Shown here piece after piece: positions 12,587 to 23,377 of a DNA stretch of 64,000 bases (position 1 is its first letter; the number at the start of each line of letters is the position of its first letter). The position numbers and the translations under genes were made by a program. Source of the stretch: Beroe forskalii (taxonomy: Eukaryota > Ctenophora > Nuda > Beroida > Beroidae); contig WFMF01000426.1 of assembly GCA_011033025.1 (NCBI GenBank), positions 1 through 64,000 on the forward strand. The letters are read 5' to 3'. A model generated the notes under the pieces. That model was not told where the DNA came from, made no database searches, and was given only the letters and a program-made list of their open reading frames with translations.

Positions 12587-15500
12587 ATGAGGATCAACCC
12601 TCGGTCTATAGCAGGACCTCTATCCCTCCAAAACAACGGGGCCCTAGACTGGGGACCTCAGGGCCTCATTGCGTATGGGGCCCACAACTCTGTGGCAGTT
12701 GTTCATGTGGAGAGCCTCCAGCTCCTTCAAGTTCTGTCAGCTCATAGCTACTGTGTCAACAGTGTGAGTTGGGGAATGGGTTGGGGTTGGACTTAATTAC
12801 TTCAAAAGCAAACACCAAATCAAATGTCTGATATTGTAGCTATCGAACTAAGAATTTAATCGATTTTTGTGTATTAGCACATGATCACTTCGTATAATTT
12901 GGTTTCCACCGACCCACCCTCCACCACAGACATCAAGTTTCAATAACATAGGTATAAATTCCCAGGTGAAATGGTGTGCCCACAACCCCTATCACAACCT
13001 CCTGGTTCCAATATCATTGCTCCTGGCATCTTCTGACAAGTCAGGGAGGGTTATAGTTTGGGAGGTAGGTCATGCAGTCAATGAATGATACAAAAATTGA
13101 ATGAAACAAAAATTATTTGATACCATGATTGTTATTGTATGTGAATTCTATTGATACGACCTTGGCCACAAAATCCACATTTGATCGATCAAACAATGTA
13201 TCTGAACTCCATTGGATGGATTATGGATGTTGTCCGATCTGTGCACTACCCAGTCGAATCTTTACCATCATGAGGCTCTTTCTGACAGGCTCTCAGTGGG
13301 AGGAAGGTGAATGAGTTGGTTGAGGCCAGCAGGATATCTGGCAACGTGACTATGGCATGGATCCCCAACACATTCCTCCTGGTTGCTCTCCTCCCACCCC
13401 ACAACATCGTCTTGGTGAGAGGAGATTGTCTATTCTTGTAAATTGTCGTATACAAACTTGGATGATGATAATGGCTATTTTCATGTTTTTCATCGTTGAA
13501 AGTTTCGTTTCAGTATTTGTGATACAACCGACCGTGTAAAACTTTTGAGCTTTTATGTTCCTTTATGATTTAACAGGTTTGTCCTTTTTCAGTGGAATGC
13601 AGCATCCGGCACCAGAATCTGGAAGCAAACTTTTGTAGACATGATGTTCGCTTTCTCACTTGGTGAGTTCTAAATAAAGATTGCTCACCAAGTCTGTCAT
13701 TTCGTTGAATCGATAATTGAATGTCTGAAGTTACACGCTGATTTTATTTATCTCTTCACTATCCTCAATACTTATCCAACCTAAACCAGATCCATTTGAC
13801 GAAAGCAAGCTCGTAGCCCTGGGTGAGAACTCCCTTATCTTCATCAACGACCTTGACATGGCTAAAGCCCCCAGTTACAGCCCCAAGAAGTACACCCTGG
13901 CTCTGGGTACCAAGCAGGATGGTCACGCTGCTTCTGGTGGTTTGAGTATCACTGGGGAGTACCACTCCCACTCCAACAGTATGCAGGTATTTTAATCTTG
14001 CCTTGTGCAAACAAGGAAGAGAATTTGGTTGCCAAACATGGCTAGATTAACAAAATGTTCTGTATTTCCAGGGCTTATTGCTCCTTCTAATCTCTCCAAA
14101 GTCCAAGTTCTGATTCATCTACTTTATCTACTCTCTCAGTCTTCCCTCCTCCCAGGGCCTGATAAAGATAGTGCACTCCCCCTACTCCCGTAACAAGATC
14201 TTCCTACTCTACCCCAGACAGATCACTATTGTAGACACTGAACTCATGCACGCCACCGGATACATACTGCAGGTTATCTACGTTTGTAGTTTTTAATTGA
14301 TGGGAAAATGACGCGATCAATTTAACCTTTAAGCTGTTTGCTTAGAGCTTTAAATACTAAGTCCTTCCTCTCACCGCAGGACCGTGGGTCATCCCACTTC
14401 ATCGACATATTCCCGTGTACGAGTGACAATGTGATCTACTGTCTCCATGACAGCGGGGCTATCTCCATCAGACGTTACCAAGACAACGTACCCTACCAAC
14501 AGGAGAATTGCTACCAATGCTCCGTGGTGTCTGAGGCAATGAGGCTCTGCAAGAACGCAAAACTTATTGGTCTACAGGTTAGTAGATTAGATATTATTTT
14601 ATTACATGTAGTAGGCTTGATATTGATGAAACGAGCTCATTTAATAATTCAATTCTTCGATCTCGTTTTGTTTGGAACTTGCCAGAAATCAGTAAGAAGT
14701 TTCCTTACTTGGAGTACCCAACCAGTAACCACTAACCACTATACCTTACCTTCTACTCCTCTCGATATCTCTTATTACGTAAGTATGAAATTATTTTTGA
14801 AATCTCTCACACTCTGTCCCCAGGTAAAGCCGTTTACAGAGGAGGAGATCCTCTTCATGCTGACAGATGGCAGGATTGTGGGGTGGAGGTTATTCGACTG
14901 CGATGGTCCAGTCGACTTCCTTAGCGAGGTCAGGGGAGTTTTCAATCGTGTCCTTTGATAGTTTTCTCAGGAATTAGGAATGCCCCTTTCCACTTTTGCT
15001 GTGATGGCATCATTGTTCTTTGATTGCCAATTTGATTATTGTCTGATGCTATTCCATGTTTGATGCTAATTTCATGTGTCTTGCCAACACAGTATTATCC
15101 TTCTAGTACAAAACCTTCCTTGCAAACAATTCCCTGTGCCATGAACTAAATCCCCCTCTTCTTAGTTCAGCCCCTCACTCTGTGAACTAAATCTTCCTTA
15201 GCGAGGTCCAATGGGACGATGACGTGAGACTGGTAATGATCCACAACACGGGTACCAACAGTTCTCCGCCCTACTGTGGGAAGGTGTGCCCTGCCCTCTC
15301 CACCAAGAACAGTCACTTCTACAAACCCCTCCTAGCACTGGGTATGTGGAGACCCCAACTATAATCAGCAATTATGATAACAAGTGTTGTTGCTTGTTTA
15401 GTTAGAGTCATTAACGAGCTACACTCTATGAAATGCGTCCTTGAATATCAGTTGTATTAGAATCGGAGCTTGTTAGCAGAAAATGTAAAGCATTTATATT

Positions 15501-18500
15501 ATGCGCGTCGAGGCCTTGAACGTTCGTTTATTTCTTGAGTTTATCTCAAATAAAAATTTCAAAAATTAACTATAGATGAAAAAATAACCACGATTTGTGC
15601 ATTGAAGCATATTTTTCATCACCCCTGACATTTTCATGTGAAGTATGAAAAGAACAGCCCTGAAAGATTCTATGATTATTTCTACGAGGAACATACTGCA
15701 GAAAATATCTTTCAATATCACGCTATAAATTCAAGGTCTTGCGTTATATGTGTACACAGACTATACACTTACGTGGTACATTTCTAAATCTATACATGAG
15801 TAGATTATTATGATGTAATATTACATCTAAAATTCTAATTACCCCCATTACTATTTTGTCTACATTGAGATTTCAGCAATGAAGTAATTTCATTAAATTA
15901 TTTCGTTACTGTCCAATTATCTAAAGTACCGTTAAAGCCTACCTTATTAGATAGCAATTTTGGCCGAAGGGTAGACGATATAGCACCAAGACGATTGTCA
16001 AAATTTCCAATTTTTGATACTTCACATAAATACCTGTGTTAGGTACGGTATTCACTGTTCAGGTTCAAAGTAGGGTCCAACAGAATAATCATCAAACAAT
16101 TAACAAACCCTGTGTTCACTGCTCAGGTTATCGGTTGGGTTTAAAAGAATAAACTTCACAAAACCCTCTGCCCAGGTTCACAGTGAATAAACTTCACAAA
16201 ACCCTATGTTTGGGTTCAGATAAATACCACCACACACTGCCCTCTATTCACTGCCCTCTGTTCAGGTTCCCACTCTGGCTCCATCCTGATCGTGGATCTC
16301 ACCACCACTAAGACAGTGAAGGAGCTGGCTATCCACACTGCCCTCTATTCACTGCTCTCTGTTCAGGTTCCCACTCTGGCTCCATCCTGATCGTGGATCT
16401 CACCACCACTAAGACAGTGAAGGAGCTGGCTATCCACACTGCCCTCTATTCACTGCTCTCTGTTCAGGTTCCCACTCTGGCTCCATCCTGATCGTGGATC
16501 TCACCACCACTAAGACAGTGAAGGAGCTGGCTATCCACACTGCCCTCTATTCACTGCTCTCTGTTCAGGTTCCCACTCTGGCTCCATCCTGATCGTGGAT
16601 CTCACCACCACTAAGACAGTGAAGGAGCTGGCTATCCACACTGCCCTCTATTCACTGCTCTCTCTGTTCAGGTTCCCACTCTGGCTCCATCCTGATCGTG
16701 GATCTCACCACCACTAAGACAGTGAAGGAGCTGGCTATCCACACTGCCCTCTATTCACTGCTCTCTGTTCAGGTTCCCACTCTGGCTCCATCCTGATCGT
16801 GGATCTCACCACCACTAAGACAGTGAAGGAGCTGGCTATCCACACTGCCCCAGTGTGCGGGGTGGAGTGGGTCGCTAACAGACGGATTCTCTCATTCAGC
16901 AACAACCTCGGGGGATCAGGTTAGTGGAATAGTGGGAATAGATACCCCGCTGAAAAGATTCTTCGAGTTGCGAATTTTAAAAAGGTTAATAACCTAAAAC
17001 CGATATAAACCCTTTTATAGTTTTATATTTTGTTGTTTTTGACCCGTGCTGATGTTCCTGTTTCCAACAGGGCCAATAAAGAATGAGCTGTATTACAGTG
17101 ATATAAACACTGGTCGCTATCAGCTGCTCAGATCAGCACATAAAGATAAGGATGATGTCCCCATTGTGGGCATCAAAGCTTCTTATCTTCACCAGGTTTA
17201 GATATGATTTTAAGCATTGCATATTGCCTAAGTTCTGCCTTTTGCCTATACGGAAACTGACCTGAATCTTAACAAGTTCGAAGTTTTGCAGAGTGCAGAG
17301 TACCAGCTATGTAAAACCGTATAACAAAACTATACTCTCAGTATTTCATCGTCCTGCTCAAAGACCGACCCTTTGAACTGTGGGATCTCAAGACACTCAG
17401 TGTGATACGGGAGATGCCACGAAACTTCCCTCCTGTCACCACTCTAGAGTGGTCCCCCTCTCAGAACCACTCGCTAAAGAACGCCAAGGTATTTCGGGGG
17501 TTGTCTTCAAAACCACTCTTTTTAATCGTACTTCGAAGACGCGGAGGTAATTTGGGGAATGGCAGATGGTTTCCAGTACAAGACCCTTGTCCGCTGTTTA
17601 TGAACAACGAGTGCTGAGGAGCGGTCAGTGAACTGCTGCCTTGCACTGGGTATTTCGGGGGCTTTCTTCAAACCATTCTCTGAAAAGGGTAAACTTTGAA
17701 ACACATCTTGGATTTTTTATGCTCTCCAATTCAAGATTATAGTGGAAGAAATGAGTGAAGTTATGAACGGGCATAACCTTTTGTTATGTGTGTTATTACC
17801 ATGATGGTTTGCTACTTACTAGTCATGATATATTTCCCTCAGTTCACTAAGAAAGAGGATACGATAATTCCCGAGCAGGGGGATGGGCCAGTCAGAGAAC
17901 ACTTTGTCTTCACTGATACTGATGGTGTCGTGTATCATCTCATGGTCGAAGGGACGGTGATAGTAATTCAGGGTGTACTCCTTTGTCCATAATTCGGTGA
18001 TGATTGTCTTACCAAATTCTGTTCAGATGTGAATGTAGCCTTTATTCAACACCCATTTGAGAGGGTGAGTATTTTTGCCTTGGATATAAAATGGCAGTGT
18101 TGATTGTTGTTCCATATACATGAAAAAGTTAAACTCAGATCTTATCTGTTTCATGAAAAATATGTAGCTTTAATGTTTACGATACTGAGCTATGATTCCC
18201 GCAGGAACGGTGATAAAAGAAGGGACTAGGATCCCGCCAGATTCACAAACCGGGATTATTAACAGTATCGCGTGGAGAGGAGATCTCATGGTGCTAGGGG
18301 ACTCCACTGGCAACCTTAGCTTTTGGGATCTCAAGGCCAGGTAATGATACGGTTTTCACATTTAACATCCATCTGAAAATATAATCATCATTAAACTTTT
18401 TCTTCGCACTAGACCCATTCACACGACTGATTGAAAATAATCATACCTTTCCCACTAATTTTCGTACATTGCAGGCAATCCCGGCTGGTTCCAACGAACC

Positions 18501-21500
18501 GTGGTTCCATCAAGAAATTACTAATTGCGCCTGGTCGGAACACACAACTCCTACTAGTCATGTACAACGACGGGGTGGATATCTGGGATTCTGCGGAAGG
18601 AGAGGTGACTAATTGCCTTTTATCTCGATAATTGGTCTGCTCACGTGATCGAGATTACTGTTAATTTGATTTGCGGGGCGGTCACAAGTTGTATGTTTAG
18701 GTTATGGAAGCGGCGGCGACAATCATGTTTCATTCTATGAATTTTCATATCAGGACGCGCATGTTTTTTGCGCGCGCTGTTGCTTTATGGATGAAATTTG
18801 TTCACGCGGGCGGTGCGCGCAGACTAGCGCGTGTACACAAATTATTCATGCAAGCATCGAAGATACAAATTAAGCAGCCAAGCGCGACAAATCATAATAA
18901 ATTCACTTTCAGGTGTTATCTTCCCTGAAATCTTCTAAAATAGGAGAAGTCGTCGACGTGGATTGGGGTGCCAGTGATAGGCCTGTTGTTATTAACGATA
19001 CCGGCTCCATACACATCCTTGATGTTAATCTGGATTTAGCACCGTCTCAAGTCACAGCGCTCTCCGTTCACAAGCCTATCTGGTAAGTGACAAAGGGTTT
19101 GATTTGATGCAGTTTCCTTTCCCCGTTCATTTCATATCCTGTTTAAGACAGATTCCTTCGACAGATGGCTTACGTGTGGTCTAAATGTTCAGGTTGCCGT
19201 TTGTGTACAACCAGAAAGACATGATGAACTTCAAGATATACGTACAACATATGGTTAATGCCGTTTGTGTACAACCAAATTTAAAGAACAATTATGAAAA
19301 ATAAGAAAGATCAAATTAAGAAACTTTTAAAGGTTGAACATATGGTAAGTAATGAATATGGAGTCAATGTACTATTTCTTAAAATGATTTCTTTCGCTCA
19401 GGAACTGTTTAAAGGCCTTAGTTTCTGCCTCAAGTCGCAAGCACTGCAATTTTGCAGACAACATTTAAAACGCATCCAAGGACCACATAGCACTACATAA
19501 CAAGCTTTGATTATGTGGAATATCAAATTATGAGAAACTGCATATGCACTGAATTTACAGACTTTGATATTGAAAAGTCACAGTTAACAAGGGCTCGATT
19601 TACAGCTATAATCGCTATCATCCAGGGCTGGAAGGAAGACTGGGACATGAAATGCCCTGAATCCTGCACCCCCATCATCTGGGACTCCATGCTCCATACC
19701 CTAAAACTGCGGGATAAGTTCCGAACTCTTACGCTGCTGGAGCGGTGCCTGGTCACTTCAGCCCTCTTTGGGGATACAGTAGAGTGGAAGTTGTGGCAGG
19801 TGTTGGCGTATTACCTCGATCAGAGCTCTCCGCTGACTCCCGCTTTTGATATCATCCAGGATAACAAGAGCTATCTGCAGGACCAGGTGGGTTTCAACTT
19901 TTCTCAGATCTCTTTTCAGTCCTTAAGAAATAATTTCTAAAAGTTATAAACTTGAATCTTCCGATCGGTAATTTAGATGGGAGGCAGTGGGAGTGACATC
20001 ATTATAACGATTTTCAGTAATGATCTGATGACGTTTTACCCTTGAAATCCACAGTGGAATGAATGGTCGAACTGCTGAAGTTTTACCGCTCATTATTATC
20101 TCGCTCATTATTGATGATGGAGTAGAATTCCGAAAATATTCCCGGTGTCAGTTTATTAAAATCAGATTTATTCATTAGAATCAGCTTCTTTTATTTTGTC
20201 GCAGAGACTTTAACCATCATTGATCAGCATATTCTTTCTCAGATCAAGAAGCTGTCAGTGCAGGAGGTGTGCCGCAGTTCGGACTCGCACCGTCAGCACT
20301 GCATCCACCGTCACATTCTCCTCGGACACACGGACAAACCCGTGCAGTTGCTACTGGAAGCCGCCCAGGACTCTGCTAACTTCTACCAGGACTGTCTGCG
20401 AGCCTCACTTATCTCTAGTGTATCCGATAGCGAGGTTAGTTAGAGGTGTTAGATGAGGTCAGTTATATAGGTGTTAGTTTGGTGTTAGATGAAGTTAGTT
20501 ATTTAGGTGTAATGAATTTAGTGCAGCAGTTGGAAAAAGCTTGTAAAAACTTAATTTCAGATAAATCTGAAACGTCTAGTTTGGTCGGATTGTAAACTTG
20601 GCTGCTAGCATCTTATGCATCCATTGTAGCCATTCAGGCATGAACTTTGTAATTTTCAAAAAATTCATCATCCCCTACGAACAGTACACAGTGGACAGCA
20701 ACGTTACATATTTGAGTAGCAAACTCAGTGAAGCCACCACGTCTGATTACGGCGAGAGAGTGAGAATGTGTGATCTGATATTGCGTGATTTTATTAGCAG
20801 CATTGCGTGATTTGCGTGAAATAAGAGCATTGTGCTGCTTTCTTTTTTCATCTTCAACAAAATGGATCTGGTGGTTATTCTTATTAATTTTCTTTCTTCT
20901 TTTTATACACTTTCTTATCTTGTGTGGATTTCATTTCTTTTATCTTATCAAATTGTGAACTTTTAATCACCAATCATTTCTGCATTACCGGTATCCTACT
21001 ACTTTCAACAATGGGGCATTAAGCTACTGGTGTCAAAGCATATATCACGTGTACATTACGTCACCTTGTATACACTCCCAGGTTGCACAAAGCACCATCA
21101 AGTTAGTGGCAACTAATCTCATCGCTAACGACCACCTATTCGAGGGTTGCCAACTCCTGTGCCTCATTAAGAAGTCTATGGACGCTTGCCGATACATGAG
21201 CTAATTTTAATTTTAGCTTATCAAGGCCAGTCATTAATTAATTTGTGGAATTAATATATGGATTTAATCGTACTTAAATTGTATCCTTCAATCGTAACGC
21301 CATGAAATATTCAGTAATTTGAATCTGGGATTTTTCATCCGTCGACATGAGCATCACAAAATTAACCCAAAGATTTCGAATTTTACAACTCCAGGTATTT
21401 TTTAATACTGTACTTTATCAAAATGTACCCCAGATACATGCAGAATTTCCAGCGGTATGATGAGTCCATCTGGTTAGCTAAAGTGTCTCTGAAATTGGAG

Positions 21501-23377
21501 GAATACGGTGAGGTAAGAAGGATACTTAGTTACATGGCGGTTTTTTCATGCGAAAACTAAGATAAATTCATACTATTATAGATGAGAAATATTGCATAAC
21601 ATGGACATATCAAGGTCTTAATATTCTTTCTGTACAAAATTAACATTACATCAAATGTGGAAGATGTGGAAGAAGATGCGGAGCTAAGTGGAGAAGTTTA
21701 AGCAATCCGATTACCCTTTTCAGTAATCTGTGCATCCTTTTCAGTAATCTGTGCATCCTTTTCAGCAATCTGTGCATCCTTTTCAGCAATCTGTACATCC
21801 TTTTCAGCAATCTGAATATCCTTTTCAACAATCTGTGCGTTCTTGCTAAACAAGAGATACACTAAAACAACGCAAATTAAAGTCACGATGGCTGCCGTCA
21901 GACTCTCACCAGACTTTTCCTCTTCATCTGCTGTCTCACTACATACTCTGCAAGAAATGAACACATCATTGTCATGTCGGCAGTCGTGAGACGTCATGAA
22001 AGAACAAGATTTCCAGTCGCCTGTAGTGCAGTTCACTTTATCCAGTGCTTTTCGGTAGGAATCACCATCCCGGTGCCTACCTTTGCGCCAGCTTCCAGCC
22101 CCAGGATAGCCCATATCCTTGCACACGGCGTCTGCGGAGTGATTCGAGAACTCCCGGCCACAGACCGTGCCTCCGTTGTAAAGCAGAAGATGTTCCTGAA
22201 CGTGTGACACCAACTCTCCTCTGTTATCCACAAGAGAAAATGGACTCCGAAATCCTTGGCATGTCAGAAATGTTTCATGCTCAATTCTGCAAGATTCATC
22301 TTTTGACAAGCTACAGAAGGTCCAACTCGGTCCAACGCATTCAATAGTTCCACTTATGGGCATTTCGGACTGAATTTTCCATCTCTCTCCACTCGTGAAA
22401 TTCAGCGAACCCTTAAAGCCCATGATCTTACAAATGGCTTCAGCGGAATAGTTGCTGAAATGCTTGTTACAAACGGTACCTCCATTATACACCAAAAGTC
22501 CCTCCAGTTGTCCAGAATTTATGTAGAATCCCGATGAATCTATCAACTGGAAGCCCATCGAAGTTATTGATGTTGTTACAAATACGGCGATATTTATCAA
22601 AAGAATGTCATATATTATCATGTTGAAAATGTCTTAAATGACGTCGAATTTTGTCTTGAAAGCCTGACGACAAACCGTTGAAGGAAAAAAAGCATTAAAT
22701 AAGCTAATTAGGAAGTGAATTGATCTAGCGCGCTAATATAAATCTGGTACCATAGCAATAGGTCCCATAACATTAGGAAGCTTATGCCTTATATAGCAAA
22801 TAACAAAATGAAGTAAACAAAATTCATACTTCAGACTGAGTTATTATGATATGAGTTGCTAACATGTTGCTTCTCGCAGGTGATGAAGTATTTCATTGAT
22901 CAGCTCGTGAATCAAGGATCACGGCATTTAGGCATCCTACTCGCCGTATCTCTGTCTCTTTTCGATAAAGCCGCTGAGATACTCCTGGCTACCAAGCTTG
23001 TAACGGTATGATAACGATAAATATGACACGTGTTTTTTACTACTTCAAAAGCATTTTTCACTATCATAGATGCATGAAAAGTTTTTACAAGAACAGTGTT
23101 TAAATTAATTTAATTTAAAAATTCGGATGAAATAATTGGAATATTTTCAATTTCTAAGTTAAAACAACTCCAGGTCGCTGCTCCTCTGGTCGAGGCGTGT
23201 ACGGAAGCTGGCAAATGGCCAGACCACGCCACTGCCACCAAGGAACGCGTGTTTGTGGAGTATGCCAAGTATTTGGTGTCTCTGGATAACGTGCCTGCAG
23301 CACTGCAGTACTGTGACTTGGGAGGGGAGAAGGGGAAACAGTTAAGGGAGGAGTTAGCTCTTTGTGCTGGAGGCTAG
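12587..23377 (+). CDS. WDR11: WD repeat-containing protein 11 homologue, about 24 exons
   Basis: Double beta-propeller scaffold; the vertebrate protein works with FAM91A1 in capturing endosome-derived vesicles at the trans-Golgi. Exons, with phases that all fit: 12587-12763, 12966-13064, 13289-13414, 13593-13662, 13790-13986, 14156-14272, 14380-14577, 14824-14928, 15206-15341, 16773-16919, 17071-17195, 17342-17488, 17843-17972, 18205-18340, 18475-18604, 18913-19082, 19193-19253, 19402-19886 (internal frame problem), 20207-20434, 21082-21191, 21434-21512, 22880-23005, 23174-23377. Family landmarks are ALDWGPQGLIAYG at the N terminus, WNAASGTRIWK, REHFVFTDTDGVVYHL, LVLGDSTGNLSFWDLK, MYNDGVDIWD, and STIKLVATNLIAN plus VEYAKYL near the C terminus. 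Length is about 1,140 residues, close to the vertebrate protein. The start is the first ATG after an in-frame stop. Exon 18 is the weak spot: its frame ends at 19498-19500 and resumes one frame over. Confidence 0.9.
14916..15208 (+). repeat. 16-bp direct repeat bracketing WDR11 intron 8
   Basis: CTTCCTTAGCGAGGTC occurs at 14916-14931 and again at 15193-15208. Each copy contains an AG|GT site. The intron 14929-15205 (277 nt) runs from the GT of the first copy to the AG of the second, so the spliced product retains one copy (exon 8 ends LSE, exon 9 starts VQW). Confidence 0.85.
16241..16850 (+). repeat. Six-copy 101-bp array containing WDR11 exon 10 start and its 3' splice site
   Basis: A unit of 101 bp (one spacing is 103) is repeated head to tail. 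Each unit holds the polypyrimidine tract CTCTGTTCAG, then the first about 77 bases of exon 10. The exon-start copies lie at 16266, 16367, 16468, 16569, 16672 and 16773. Only the last copy continues into the rest of the exon (GCCCCAGTGTGCGGGG) and has a 5' splice site at its end. The unit length is not a multiple of three. Using the first acceptor gives a stop soon after it enters the second unit. Confidence 0.9.
19197..19346 (+). repeat. Duplicated start and end of WDR11 exon 17
   Basis: GCCGTTTGTGTACAACCA occurs at 19197-19214 and 19260-19277. The first copy is followed by CATATG|GTTAAT (exon 17 donor) and the second by CATATG|GTAAGT, a stronger donor. The second module is diverged and contains an in-frame stop in the exon 17 frame. 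It looks like a local duplication of the exon. Confidence 0.7.
21191..21440 (+). repeat. 8-bp direct repeat bracketing a WDR11 intron with no GT donor
   Basis: GATACATG occurs at 21191-21198 and 21433-21440. The protein requires joining ...DAC at the left to RYMQNFQ at the right, which places the intron between the two copies (about 242 nt). Because the copies are identical, the cut can slide; none of the possible registers starts with GT. Registers include AT...AG (21192-21433) and AT...AC (21196-21437). Confidence 0.7.
21698..22621 (-). CDS. SRCR-domain type I membrane protein, nested in a WDR11 intron
   Basis: Intronless frame of 307 residues. A hydrophobic N terminus (about residues 1-21) looks like a signal peptide. 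Two scavenger-receptor cysteine-rich domains follow, about residues 25-121 and 127-224; both have the hallmark LLVYNGGTVC or LLLYNGGTVC and a following SxxAxxVCKxMG-type block, with Cys pairs spaced as in short SRCR domains. A transmembrane helix is at about 241-258 (LTAAIVTLICVVLVYLLF). The cytoplasmic tail is six copies of a 7-residue repeat, AQIAEKD-like, at about 262-303, likely a short coiled coil. The gene lies antisense inside the WDR11 intron 21513-22879. SRCR proteins bind ligands at the cell surface; the ligand here is unknown. The absence of introns suggests a retrocopy or a compact lineage-specific gene. Confidence 0.8.
   Translation of the reverse strand: MIIYDILLINIAVFVTTSITSMGFQLIDSSGFYINSGQLEGLLVYNGGTVCNKHFSNYSAEAICKIMGFKGSLNFTSGERWKIQSEMPISGTIECVGPSWTFCSLSKDESCRIEHETFLTCQGFRSPFSLVDNRGELVSHVQEHLLLYNGGTVCGREFSNHSADAVCKDMGYPGAGSWRKGRHRDGDSYRKALDKVNCTTGDWKSCSFMTSHDCRHDNDVFISCRVCSETADEEEKSGESLTAAIVTLICVVLVYLLFSKNAQIVEKDIQIAEKDVQIAEKDAQIAEKDAQITEKDAQITEKGNRIA
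21714..21836 (-). repeat. 21-bp coding minisatellite in the SRCR gene
   Basis: About six tandem 21-bp units (plus-strand form CTTTTCAGCAATCTGTGCAT) encode the seven-residue repeats of the cytoplasmic tail. The unit length keeps the frame, so copy number can change without a frameshift. Confidence 0.85.

Noticed and set aside
20598..20810. Possible extra WDR11 exon (YEQYTVDSNVTYLSSKLSE)
   Set aside because: The flanking exons join in phase without it, and the conserved protein has no counterpart here.
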